A stretch of 64,000 nt of DNA from Rhizobium sp. NFR07. Lineage in GTDB: Bacteria > Pseudomonadota > Alphaproteobacteria > Rhizobiales > Rhizobiaceae. The first letter of the stretch is position 1. Each line of letters begins with the position of its first letter. The translations under genes were made by a program, and so were the position numbers. The notes under the pieces are model-generated. The model had not been told where the DNA came from, searched no databases, and saw only the letters and a list, made by a program, of their open reading frames with translations. The DNA is taken from contig NZ_FOKM01000020.1 of NCBI RefSeq assembly GCF_900111905.1, positions 51,542 through 115,541 on the forward strand. Reading direction: 5' to 3'. This document shows, piece after piece, positions 16,683 through 25,898 of the stretch.

Positions 16683-16871
16683 CGAAGCCTCGCTTGGAGG
16701 CGATCTTGAAGATCGTCGTCGCAATCCACATCTAGCGACTGCCACCCGGAACCAACGATAGCCGCGCCGCGAAATGATTTTCGCGTGGGCGCGGCCGTTC
16801 GGGTGAACGAGGGCGCTCCCCATGACGGGTCGAGCGCCCTCGGCATGTCCGACCCCTGAGAGCGGGAGTAA

Positions 16872-17453
16872 TTGTCCGACAAATCCCTGATCATCTTCCT
16901 GCATGGCATCGGTGCGACCGGTGCGCAACTCATGCCGCTGGCTTCATCCTGGCGCGCCAGCCTTCCGGGCACCCGTTTCGTAGCGCCGGATGCCCCGATG
17001 CATCATCGCTATGGGCACCAGTGGTTCAGCACGGAGGGCAATCCACTCGATCCGGAGCGTATCAAAAGTGCCAGAGAAGCATTCGACGGACTCGTGAGCG
17101 ACGTTGTCCGGCGCGAAGGGTTAGCGGATGCCCATGATCGGATCGCCTTCGTCGGCGTTTCGCAAGGCTCGATCATGGCACTCGACGCGGTCGCCTCCGG
17201 TCGCTGGAAGGTTGGCGCGCTGGTCGCCTTCTCCGGCCTGCTTCCCCCGCAGCCGGTTTCGCCTGCGAGCAACAGTACGCCGGTGCTTCTGGTCCACGGA
17301 GAGAACGATACCACCATCCCTCCCATGGCCTCGCGGCTCGCGGCCGCGCAGCTCGGAACGGCCGGCTTCAACGTCGAGCGGGGCACTGGACACACGATTT
17401 CCAGCACCGGCGCTCAAAAGGCGCTGTCTTTTCTGAAGAAGACCCTGCTGTAG
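16872..17453 (+). CDS. Alpha/beta-hydrolase, carboxylesterase/phospholipase type
   Basis: A 193-residue cytosolic serine hydrolase of the Abhydrolase_2 (carboxylesterase) family. The oxyanion-hole region is IIFLHGIGATG. The nucleophile elbow is GVSQGS (about residue 98), the acid is in VHGENDTTIPP and the histidine is in GTGHTIS, so the triad is complete. Start is a TTG at 16872 after GGGAG. It acts on short ester substrates; the natural one cannot be predicted. Its place between Ku and LigD genes may be incidental. Confidence 0.85.
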   Translation: MSDKSLIIFLHGIGATGAQLMPLASSWRASLPGTRFVAPDAPMHHRYGHQWFSTEGNPLDPERIKSAREAFDGLVSDVVRREGLADAHDRIAFVGVSQGSIMALDAVASGRWKVGALVAFSGLLPPQPVSPASNSTPVLLVHGENDTTIPPMASRLAAAQLGTAGFNVERGTGHTISSTGAQKALSFLKKTLL

Positions 17454-17488
17454 TCGAAACTCGACAGCGGGCGGATCGTTCTTCTTCC

Positions 17489-18415
17489 ATGACCGATGAC
17501 AACCAGGAACAGGCCGAGGCAGACCGCCCACCGCAGGAGACGGTTTCCTTTACGTTCGACCGGATGACCGTCGCGCGTTTCAGGGAGACCTTCCCATATG
17601 CCAGGTGGAGCGATCGCCTTCAGGCCTGGACGGTGCCCGGCAAGACGGCTCGCAAGCGCATCGACCGGTGGCTCGCGACGGAAGCCGACCGCCGGAAACC
17701 CTACGAGGAGGAGCGCGGCCGCGATGCCTTCGAGTTCGAGCCGATCCTGAGCCCGTACCTGCAAGTGTTCGACGGCGGTTTTCGCATAAGGACGCCGTAT
17801 TCCAGAACGGTTGTCGATGAGCTCCGGCAGGTGCCATTCGCGCGATGGAACGGTGACGACAAAGTCTGGGAAATCCCGTTCGCTTCATACGATGATCTTC
17901 AGCACCGTTGGGAAACGATCTAGGAAGCCGCGAAACGGTCAGAGCCCGAAGAACGCCGGAAGCGAGCCGAGGCCCGCAGAGGGACAGAGGAGGAAGCCAA
18001 AGCCAAACGACGAACGGCCGAACGAAGGAAACGCAGACTGCCGGTGTCGAGCGACGACCTCCCACCACTTGGCCGGTCGGTGGCCACAGCAGCGTATGGG
18101 ATCGTCGTCATCACCGATGTGTCGGGCGAGATCGTCGATCCGGAGCAGGTCGCGGAACATCATCCGGCCGCGACTGAAGAGCATGTGTGGGCCGGGTGGA
18201 GACCCTCTACCCTTGATGAGCTCGTCCATACCTGGCCGGCAAGGTCAGAGCCTGGGGAATACGAGAGGCTTCGGGGATGGTGGAACCCGACACTCGACGA
18301 GCTCCGAGAAGCAAGAAGGGCCGCCAAATCCCGCGAACGACGGAAATCGGAGTCCGCAGGTACCGCGCGCCGCGGCGATGGGTCCAACGATTCTGCTTCA
18401 GGGCATGGAGATTGA
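17489..18415 (+). pseudogene. Protein with two HARP-like repeats, interrupted by one in-frame TAG
   Basis: Read through a single amber codon at 17921-17923, this is one 308-residue frame. Residues 1-145 hold two related units: VSFTFDRMTVARFRETFPYA with RWSDRLQAWTVP, and LQVFDGGFRIRTPYSRTVVD with FARWNGDDKVWEIP. Each ends in an R-W-x5-6-W-x-[VI]-P pattern resembling the HARP domain of SMARCAL1-type annealing helicases. After the stop, a basic coiled region (EERRKRAEARRGTEEEAKAK) and a tryptophan-rich part follow in the same frame. A GAG-to-TAG change would explain the break. The truncated 144-residue form might still be made. The link to DNA repair is inferred from the HARP resemblance and the Ku/LigD context. 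Confidence 0.65.
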
Positions 18416-18610
18416 GCGCCAGTCGATGTCGTGAGAGCGACTGCGCTCTCCGCAGACGGCAAACGAACCATCGTGGCGGCATGGGCTTCGGGTTTCTATG
18501 CGATCGATTCAAAGCCAGCGTTCCGTCATACTCCCGGAACATCGGAACCGGTATCCATCGACGAGATTCAGGCTGCCTTCAGAGAACTTGATCGGCGTTA
18601 CGGTTCTTAG
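18378..18610 (+). pseudogene. Frameshifted paralogue of the 92-residue family at 33944
   Basis: The frame from ATG 18378 gives MGPTILLQGMEIER and stops at 18432. The other frame continues with VDVVRATALSADGKRTIVAA, WASGFYAIDSKPAF and SIDEIQAAFRELDRRYGS to the stop at 18610. Placed in order, these align with the intact protein at 33944-34222 (MGPAVLMPG..., RAILAAWASDFYAVDSKPAF, SIDEIQSALKELD). A one-base slip near 18417-18422 separates the frames. The 5' end of the family is missing. It overlaps the end of the HARP-like gene. Confidence 0.65.
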
Positions 18611-18622
18611 TTATCGGCGATC

Positions 18623-21080
18623 TTACGCGGCCTGTTTCATCGACTTCGCCATGCGTTTAATCGCCTGCTCCAGCGACCTTTGCCCGTCGCAATAGTCCTG
18701 CCAGGCGCCGGTTTTCGCCAGCAGCGCCGGCACGGTGCGGATGGTAAAGCGTTTCGGATCGAGATCCGTCTTCACCTGGCTCCAGGTGAGCGGCATCGAT
18801 ACGGTGGCGCCCGGACGGGCACGCGGCGACAGTGGGGCGACGGCAGTCGCCATCCGATCGTTGCGGAGGTAGTCGAGGAAGATCCGGCCGTTGCGCTGGT
18901 TCTTGGCCATCTTGATCAGATAAAGCTCAGGGTTCTCGCGTGCCATCTGCAGGCAGACATCGTGTGCGAACGCTTTCGCCTCCGGCCAGCTCAACTTCTT
19001 CCCCTTCGCTACCGCCAGCGGCGTGACGACATGCAGGCCCTTGCCACCAGTGGTCTTGCAGAAACTGACGAGGCCGAGTTCCTCCAGCCGGTCGCGCATT
19101 TCCCGGGCGGCTTCGACCACAGTGGAGAAGGGTACGTCCGGACCCGGATCAAGGTCGAAGACAAGACGACCGGGCACTTCCGGTTCGTTGGGCTCGCAAT
19201 TCCACGGATGCAGTTCGACGCCGCCGATCTGAGCGATGGCGGCAAGGCCCTCAATGCGATCAATCTGCAGATAGGGTTTCTTGTCGCCGAATACCTTGAC
19301 CAGCTCGAGCAGGTTCGACGTTCCCGGCATCGCGTGCCGTTGGAAGAACTGCTCGCCGCCGATACCGTCCGGCGTCCGAATAATCGAGCATGGCCGCTCC
19401 TTGATATGGTCGATCAGCCATGGGCCGACAGCTTCATGATAGCGTGCGAGATCTTCCTTGGTCACCGGCTCTCCGTCATTGGCATCGGGCCAGAGCGGCT
19501 TGTCCGGACTGGAGATCATCACGCCCATCACCTCGGCCTTGGCGTTCTTGCCGCGGGCCGGCCTTGATGGCCTTGTCACGGTCGGCGTCGGGGTGCCGGT
19601 CTTTGTCGGCGATGCTGGCTTTTCCGCCTCGACCTCGGCTGCAGGCTTGTCTTCGCGCAATCCCTTGAAGGCCGCCTGACGCACCAGCCCATCCGCTGTC
19701 CAGCCGGCGAACTGGATCTCGGCGACCAGCTCCGGCTTCACCCAGACGACGTTGGGATCCTACGCGGCACTTGGACTTCGCCCAGGTCTCGGTGCGGCCC
19801 GATTGATAGGGCGCTTGGGCCTGCTTTGAGACGATGCCTTCCAGCGAGAGCTTGCACGCCGACTTCAGGACGGCGTCGCCACCGGTCTCGAAATGCTCGA
19901 CGAAACGCAGGCGTGGACCCTCGCCGGCATCATCCAGCAATTTCTGCAGCCGTTCCTTCCGCTTGGTCAGCGGCAGTTGCCGCAGGTCTTCATCGCCCTG
20001 AAACAGCAGGTCGAAAGCAAAGTAGACCAGCGCGTCGGTCTTTCCTTCCGACAGTGCCGCCTGAAGTGCTGCGAAGTCCGGCGCACCGTTCTCGTCGAGG
20101 GCGCAGATCTCGCCGTCGATCATGGCATCCGGCAAACTAGCGGCCGACGTTGCGATCGCCGGATATTTTGCCGTCCAGTCGAGACCTTTGCGAGTTTTGA
20201 GTTTCACCTCGCCGTTCTCGATGCGCGCCTGGATGCGATAGCCGTCGAACTTGATCTCGTGGATCCATCCCTCGGCCGAGGGCGGGCGTTCAAGCGTTTC
20301 GCACAGCTGCGGCGCGATGAAGTCGGGCATTGCGGACTTCGCCGGCTTCGCGGCTTTGGCTGGGGCGGATTTCCTTCTGGTTTTGGTTTCGGCTTTGCGT
20401 TCTTCAGCAGCAAGCCCGTGGCTGCTGTCCCAAACGGCATTGGCCTGAACGTCGCCACTCTGGACCATGAACGGCTTTGGCTTCCGGCCCTTTCCGGCGG
20501 CGATTGCTTCCATGATTCGGCCGGAAGCCACCGACGTTGCGTTGTCCTCGAGGACAGCCGCGCCATTTTCCTCGACCGAGAATTCGTCATGATGTTTGAT
20601 CAGCAGCCAGTTGGTGCGCTTGCCGCCGTCACGGTCGTTACGCATCCGAACCAGCACAAAGCTGCCGTGAAGGCGCTCGCCTTCCAGTGTGAACTTAAAA
20701 TCGCCTTTGGCGAGAGCCTGCTCGGGCGTCTTATTGCCCTCGGGCTCCCAATAACCCCGGTCCCAGAGCATGACGGTTCCGCCGCCATACTGTCCCTTGG
20801 GGATCGTCCCTTCGAAGTCGCCGTAGTCCAGCGGGTGGTCCTCGACCTCGACCGCCAACCGCTTGTCGTGCGGATCCAGTGACGGCCCCTTGGTCACCGC
20901 CCAGGACTTGAAGACTCCATCGAGCTCGAGCCGCAGGTCGTAATGCAGCCGGGTTGCGTCATGCTTCTGGATGACGAAGCGCCTGCGGTTCGAGGCCTTC
21001 AGCTTCGCCGAGCCACTCGGCTCCTGCGTCTTCTGAAAATCGCGCTTCTGCTTGTAGGTCGAGAGCTTGTCGTTGGCCAT
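18623..21080 (-). pseudogene. ligD: ATP-dependent DNA ligase LigD, broken by an internal deletion
   Basis: From ATG 21080 the order is: 3'-phosphoesterase domain (FVIQKHDATRLHYDLRLELD, DYGDFEGTIPKGQYGGGTV), a linker, then the ligase domain with the lysine motif EIKFDGYR and DGEICALDENG. At about 19760 the sequence passes directly from TWAKSKCR to DPNVVWVKPELVAEIQFAGW in another frame. About 65-80 residues of the ligase OB-fold are missing, and a stop lies at the joint. The polymerase domain is intact in the second frame (SSPDKPLWPDANDGEPVTKE, HAMPGTSNLLEL, LVFDLDPGPDV). A GTG at 19741 could restart a polymerase-only product. Ligase activity should be lost. Confidence 0.9.
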
Positions 21081-21310
21081 GGCAGTCCCCGATACAAATC
21101 CGCCTCCTGTCACGTCCGGTCGACACAGTACGCGACTCAGGACGCAAAAGCGACAGATTGTCGTTTTGTTCCAGGAGTTGGGCAGGAGGGGCGGGTAGCA
21201 GGGCCATTGGCTCTGAATAATCGACGTGGCACCGCCGGAATTGATATGCGCTGTCGGTATAACTGTACTGCAGCAAAGTCTATTAATAGGCGGCCCGAAC
21301 GCGTATGATG

Positions 21311-21470
21311 TGCCTATCGAAGCGATGCACCTCCTCCCGCGTCGGTTCGATATGCAGACGTCCTACTCCTCCTCCCAAGGACGTTTGCTGGAATAGCAAC
21401 ACTCCTCCTCCCAGTTGCTGTTCGGTTATTTCGAAAAGCCTGCCGCGCCTCCTCCCGCGGCAGGCTTTTT
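21311..21470 (+). ncRNA. alpha-r14/NfeR-like small RNA with four anti-Shine-Dalgarno hairpins
   Basis: Four consecutive hairpins each display CTCCTCC in the loop. They lie at 21318-21349 (11-bp stem with one mismatch), 21358-21384 (ACGTCC/GGACGT), 21395-21419 (AGCAAC/GTTGCT) and 21438-21465 (10-bp GC-rich stem followed by TTTTT, the terminator). Unpaired CCUCCUCCC loops complementary to ribosome-binding sites characterise the rhizobial alpha-r14 (NfeR1) sRNAs, which act in trans to block translation of many mRNAs, including transporter genes, under osmotic stress and in nodulation. A TATGAT (21303) may be the -10 box, though no good -35 is seen. The 5' end is approximate. Confidence 0.85.
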
Positions 21471-21678
21471 CGTATTATGGGTGGAATAAGTCCGCTGCCA
21501 CGGATCCAGCACTTGGAAACATTAAGTGTGCCTTCACCTGCGAGTTTAATTTGTGCTCAGCAATTTGCGCCATTAAAACAACCGCTTAATCCGATCGAAC
21601 CTCACACAATTAACAGGGTCGGTGGTTCGTACCTCATCAAGAGCTAAACCCATCCGGATGGGCCTGCCATCCGATTCA

Positions 21679-22752
21679 TCATGAAAGGCCGTACCAGGCT
21701 CCACGACCCGCACCGTGCAGGACAAGGTGCCCTTGATCTACGAGTGCCTTGAGATGATCCTTGATTGTGTGACGGCTCGCATTTGTAATCTTGGCAGCCT
21801 CCGCGACCGTGATCCGTCCATGCTCGCGCGCCAACTCAAGCAATGTGACGGATAGTTCCGGCATGTCGGCGAGGATGATGCGCTCGCGCTCCATTTTCTT
21901 CTCAAGTCGGGTCTTTTGCCGATGTAGGGCTCTTAAAAAGAACTCGATCCAAGGATTCCAGTCGGGCTCTGCACTTCGGATAGTTCCCTGCGTACGCCGG
22001 AGAGAGATGTAATAGCTCTCCTTGCTTTGCTCGATGATGCTTTCGAGCGAGCTATATGGGACGTAAGCATACCCGGCCCGCAGAAGCAGCAAGGTGGTCA
22101 GAATACGCGAAAGGCGGCCATTGCCATCCTGGAACGGATGAATTTCGAGGAATACGACAACGAAGATCGCGACCACTAAAAGTGGATGGAGCTGCTTTTC
22201 TCGCCCTTGCTCGTCCAGCCAGGCGAGCAGTTCTTCCATTCGACGCGGCGTATCGAACGGCGATGCCGTTTCGAAAACGATGCCGAGGCTCTCGCCTTGT
22301 TCGTTGAACGCTTCCACGTTGTTGGAGAGATTTTTGTAGGCGCCGCGATGCCGCTCGTCCTTGGTCGAATGTGCAAGAAGGTCGCGGTGGAGCTGACGGA
22401 TATGGTTCTCGGTAAACGAGATGGCTTCGTAAGCACTGAAGATGGTCTCCATCACTTCAGCGTATCCGGCAACCTCTTGTTCGTCGCGCGTCGTAAACGA
22501 ACCCAGGCGAATGTTTGCCAGAAGCTTTTCAACCTCTCTGTCGGTGAGGCGTGCCCCTTCGATACGTGTAGAGGAACCGACGCTCTCGATCGTGGCGACC
22601 CGACGGAGGCTGGACAGTCGCTCCGGTGCAATGCGGCCAATCGCACGCCATGCACCTTTGAATTCGTCGATCTCGGCGATCAGAGACAGGATTTCGGGTG
22701 TAATCCGGAGGGCACCCGTATTCAGAAATTCCATTTCCTCATCCATTCCCAT
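21679..22752 (-). CDS. Fic-domain AMP transferase with N-terminal inhibitory motif
   Basis: A 357-residue class II Fic protein. The inhibitory helix motif SSTRIEG (S-x3-x-E-G) is near residue 60. The active-site loop is HPFQDGNGRLSR near residue 205, with the catalytic His and the anion-binding nest intact. The C-terminus is a winged helix (ITVAEAAKITNASRHTIKDH). Fic enzymes attach AMP to hydroxyl side chains of target proteins, and the wHTH may regulate its own promoter. A 26-bp direct repeat spans its start (22731 and 22778). The standalone architecture suggests a toxin-like or housekeeping signalling role. Confidence 0.92.
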   Translation of the reverse strand: MGMDEEMEFLNTGALRITPEILSLIAEIDEFKGAWRAIGRIAPERLSSLRRVATIESVGSSTRIEGARLTDREVEKLLANIRLGSFTTRDEQEVAGYAEVMETIFSAYEAISFTENHIRQLHRDLLAHSTKDERHRGAYKNLSNNVEAFNEQGESLGIVFETASPFDTPRRMEELLAWLDEQGREKQLHPLLVVAIFVVVFLEIHPFQDGNGRLSRILTTLLLLRAGYAYVPYSSLESIIEQSKESYYISLRRTQGTIRSAEPDWNPWIEFFLRALHRQKTRLEKKMERERIILADMPELSVTLLELAREHGRITVAEAAKITNASRHTIKDHLKALVDQGHLVLHGAGRGAWYGLS

Positions 22753-22803
22753 CCAATTTTATCGCCACAGTCATGCACCATTTCCTCATCCAATTCCATC
22801 CAC
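22731..22803. repeat. 26-bp imperfect direct repeat over the fic start region
   Basis: Two copies of CCATTTCCTCATCCA plus about 11 further similar bases begin at 22731 and 22778. The first covers the fic start codons and the second lies upstream. They may be operator sites for the Fic wHTH domain or a small duplication that also created alternative ATG codons. Seen directly; the role is inferred. Confidence 0.5.
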
Positions 22804-22998
22804 TTTCGATGGGTTAGTTTGCAAGGTAAAGCAGTTTGATCGCTGGCTAGTTTCCGCTGACGTGGAACAACAGTGGGGTCTTAGGTCCCGATCCTTTCAA
22901 GGCGTTAGATTCCACATCCGCACCGATGCAGGCGCCTTGTTCAACCCACATTTTCGGCCTGAGGATGGTTTTATTATTCGACGCGTGCCCATCCCATG

Positions 22999-23778
22999 CT
23001 ACGAAACGTGGGCGAGCAAATCCGCAACCGAATCAATCACTAGCTTTGGCCGGAACGGGTAGCGTGCAATTTCTGCTCTATCGGCAATGCCACTGAGGAC
23101 GAGCACGGTGTGCAAGCCTGCTTCGATGCCGGCAACGATGTCCGTATCCATGCGATCGCCTATCATGCCGGTACCTTCTGAATGCACGCCGAGTTTGTTG
23201 AGTGCAGAACGGAACATCATAGGGTTTGGCTTGCCGACTATATAAGGCTCGCGGCTTGTCGCACGCGTGATCAGTGCGGCGACGGCGCCCGTTGCGGGAA
23301 GAGCGCCTTCGGCGCTCGGTCCTGTGGCATCAGGATTTGTAGCGATAAACCGGGCACCCATATTGATCAAACGAATGGCTTTGGTGATTGCCTCGAACGA
23401 GTAGGAACGGGTTTCGCCAAGCACGACATAGTCGGGATCGGTGTCGGTCATGATGAAGCCCGCCTCGTGGATGGCAGTGGTCAGCCCGGCTTCTCCGATA
23501 ACAAATGCTTTGCCGGCAGGGGTCTGGTCCTTAAGAAAAGCAGCCGTTGCCAACGCCGAGGTCCAGATGCGCTCTTCCGGCACCTCCAGTCCACTGTTGT
23601 GCAACCGGGCACTAAGATCGCGAGGCGTATAGATCGAATTGTTGGTCAGGACCAGGAACGGTGTATCGGTCGCTCGCCAGTGCTGTATGAGTTCGACCGC
23701 GCCTGGGATTGCATTGTTTTCATGCACCAGTACGCCGTCCATATCGGTCAACCAGGATTTTATATTATGTCTGCTCAC
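22999..23778 (-). CDS. HAD-IIA (NagD-like) phosphatase
   Basis: A 259-residue HAD hydrolase. Motif I is WLTDMDGVLVHE (nucleophile D in DMDG), motif II is LTNNS, and motif IV is MIGDRMDTDIVAG, with KPNPMMF before it. The C2 cap and spacing fit the HAD-IIA/NagD subfamily, which dephosphorylates small phosphorylated metabolites such as nucleotides or sugar phosphates. It is 2 bp from the transglutaminase gene upstream and so probably shares a transcript with it. Confidence 0.9.
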   Translation of the reverse strand: MSRHNIKSWLTDMDGVLVHENNAIPGAVELIQHWRATDTPFLVLTNNSIYTPRDLSARLHNSGLEVPEERIWTSALATAAFLKDQTPAGKAFVIGEAGLTTAIHEAGFIMTDTDPDYVVLGETRSYSFEAITKAIRLINMGARFIATNPDATGPSAEGALPATGAVAALITRATSREPYIVGKPNPMMFRSALNKLGVHSEGTGMIGDRMDTDIVAGIEAGLHTVLVLSGIADRAEIARYPFRPKLVIDSVADLLAHVS

Positions 23779-23780
23779 CT

Positions 23781-24590
23781 TCAGAGAGCCTCCTCGGTTT
23801 TAACTTCGAAACGGGATAATTTCGCCGTTCCGAACGCAGTTGTAAGTGCCACGTCGGTTGCGTCACGGCCGGTCGCCATCAGAATTCGGCCGATGCGCGG
23901 CGTATTATGTCTGGCATCGACTGTATGCCAATGGCCCCCCAAATAAACTTCGAACCAGGCACTAAAATCCATCGGATTCGGGTCCTTTGGCACGCCAATA
24001 TCGGCGAGATATCCGGTGCAGTAACGGGCTGGTATATTCATGCATCGGCACAGCGTTATGGCGAGGTGGGCGAAGTCACGGCAAACGCCCACGCGGTCCG
24101 TATATCCACCAAAAGCCGTCCGAAGGGGATCAGCCTTCGTATAATCAAACTTGATATGGCCGTGCGCGAAATCGAGAATTGCCTTCACTCGTGGCCAGCC
24201 GAACGGGGTGGAAGAAAATTGCGCCCACGCAAAGTCAGCTAGGTGGTCGGTATCGCAGTAGCGGCTGCCAAGTAGATAGACCAAGACGTCGTCGGGTAGA
24301 TCCTTGATCTCGTGTTGGTAAGCATTCTGTGGAATGGGATCCCGCAGACCGCCGTCATAGATCTCGAACTCAGTCGATATTGTCGTAAGCCCGGCTGGCG
24401 CAACAATTCGGCTACAGGCATTGCCGAAGCCATCGATATATCCCCATGCCTCGATCGGTCGGTCGAAATTCAATGTCTGCTCGGTCAAAAGATCCGCGCG
24501 CCGGGACGGATGAATATTCAGGACGAGCAACATTGGGGTTGGTCGTTCGCACTCATATCCAAGATGAAAGCCGGCTCTTATTTTCATCAT
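23781..24590 (-). CDS. Transglutaminase-like cysteine protease-fold protein A
   Basis: A 269-residue protein with a beta-sandwich N-terminus and a transglutaminase core. The catalytic cysteine lies in RVGVCRDFAHLAITLCR (about residue 170), the histidine in HWHTVDARHN and the aspartate in the same stretch. ARYCTGYLADIGVP is the typical strand after the cysteine helix. Bacterial members act as peptidases or amide-bond enzymes and are often found in pairs, as here with the gene at 24666-25562. No signal peptide is visible. Confidence 0.85.
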   Translation of the reverse strand: MMKIRAGFHLGYECERPTPMLLVLNIHPSRRADLLTEQTLNFDRPIEAWGYIDGFGNACSRIVAPAGLTTISTEFEIYDGGLRDPIPQNAYQHEIKDLPDDVLVYLLGSRYCDTDHLADFAWAQFSSTPFGWPRVKAILDFAHGHIKFDYTKADPLRTAFGGYTDRVGVCRDFAHLAITLCRCMNIPARYCTGYLADIGVPKDPNPMDFSAWFEVYLGGHWHTVDARHNTPRIGRILMATGRDATDVALTTAFGTAKLSRFEVKTEEAL

Positions 24591-24665
24591 GAAGTTCCTT
24601 CGCGCCGGCGAATCGCCGTGAGACTTGGTTGTGCGGCAAACGCTCGGGTGAGCAATGCGTTCCGA

Positions 24666-25562
24666 TCAGCTGATCTCAGCTAAAATACGATCGTCCGTGG
24701 TGACATTGACTTGGACGGACATGCCTTGGTAGTCAGCGGCTGTTCCGTCGTAACTTCCCCACAGAGGCATCGCTTGCTTCGGATCGCGCGCCACGCCAAC
24801 ACGGATGAGATCACGGTTGCCGACGATACCATTGGTCGGGTCAAACTCCGCCCAACCTGCGCCGGGCAAATAAATCTGGCACCACGCATGGGTGGAACCG
24901 CCGCCGAGTGTCGTCGATCCGTCACGGTCTGGAACGTAAATATAGCCGGTAACGAATCTTGCCGCGAACCCAAGTGATCTGGCGGCCTCCATCATCAGAA
25001 GCGCAAAATCGCGGCATGTCCCTCGACGAAGCCTCAGTGTCTCTATCGGCGCTTGCGTTCCATGCTCGTATCGTCGGGCATTGACGAAACCCTCATGGAT
25101 AGCGTAGCACATCGTCATCAATAGATGACCAGTGTCGGTGGACTGTCCGATCCGCACGAATTGCCGCGCCCATTTGCTGACCTGCTCATCCGGGTCTGCA
25201 TAGTGGCGTTGGATGGTTCGCTCTAGGTCAAGCGCTTCGTCTGCGTCGTATGAAAAAGGATAGGTCAGAGCCGCCTCGTCAATCTGCAGATCGATTGCGA
25301 CGTGAGGCGTATGGTCAAGCCGAATAACGGTTTCGAAACGAAGCTCATCCGCGGGCTGCGCAAAGCCGATCACCGCGACACAATTTCCGAACACGTCGTG
25401 GATCCAGCGAATGTATTTTGGTTCCGGGTCAATCAGGAGACGGGAACTGAGCAATGTCTGATCGAAACTGTCTCTTGGTCTGAAGAGCAGCTTGTGGTCT
25501 CCGAACTCAACCGGCCGCTTATAGCGATAAGACGTGATGTGTCGGACGGAAAATATAGTCAT
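24666..25562 (-). CDS. Transglutaminase-like cysteine protease-fold protein B
   Basis: A 298-residue protein beginning with the bacterial transglutaminase N-terminal domain (FSVRHITSYRYKRPVEFGDH). The catalytic cysteine is in RRGTCRDFALLMMEAARSLG, the histidine in GGSTHAWCQIYLPGAGW, and the aspartate in EFDPTNG, so the triad is complete. It is upstream of the related gene A, and only 75 bp separate them. The two with the HAD phosphatase look like one operon. Substrate unknown. Confidence 0.88.
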   Translation of the reverse strand: MTIFSVRHITSYRYKRPVEFGDHKLLFRPRDSFDQTLLSSRLLIDPEPKYIRWIHDVFGNCVAVIGFAQPADELRFETVIRLDHTPHVAIDLQIDEAALTYPFSYDADEALDLERTIQRHYADPDEQVSKWARQFVRIGQSTDTGHLLMTMCYAIHEGFVNARRYEHGTQAPIETLRLRRGTCRDFALLMMEAARSLGFAARFVTGYIYVPDRDGSTTLGGGSTHAWCQIYLPGAGWAEFDPTNGIVGNRDLIRVGVARDPKQAMPLWGSYDGTAADYQGMSVQVNVTTDDRILAEIS

Positions 25563-25682
25563 CGATCACCGATGCGGTTTGTGAGGTCCAGGCCGAGTTA
25601 ACACCTTTAACACTCACAGAGAGCAGATGCATCGTTGTATCGCCCCTAACAGCTTCATGACCTCGCCGAACAGATCGAGTGA

Positions 25683-25874
25683 TTGCTGGCTCACATCGAC
25701 TGGCGGGTGATCGTTGTCGCTGTTCTTGCGCTTGTTCTGCTTCGCCCGTTGTTGGGTTGGATATCCTTGATAGGATCAGGACATCCTCACGGCGTGGCGA
25801 TGATTATCGCTGTCGGCATCAGCGGTCTTGGGCCGATCCGCCTGCAATCCGCAAAACTATTATTGACAGATTAG
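25683..25874 (+). pseudogene. Membrane-protein fragment, possibly cation/proton antiporter
   Basis: A 63-residue frame with two hydrophobic segments (VIVVAVLALVLLRPL and GVAMIIAVGISGLGPI) joined by GWISLIGSG. The R-P-L-x-G-W-x-S-L-x-G-S-G pattern is reminiscent of the C-terminal part of sodium/proton antiporters, followed by G-x-x-G-L-G-x-I. There is no ATG, only a TTG, and no ribosome site, so I read it as the remains of a larger gene. The assignment is weak. Confidence 0.35.
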
Positions 25875-25898
25875 TCCATAATTGCTAGTTGTCGCGGC

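Noticed and set aside
18680..20882. Two long plus-strand frames opposite ligD
   Set aside because: LigD motifs are clear on the other strand; these frames arise from its high third-position GC.
21305..21589. 94-codon frame across the small RNA
   Set aside because: The region is explained by four hairpins and a terminator; the peptide has no ribosome site or conserved pattern.
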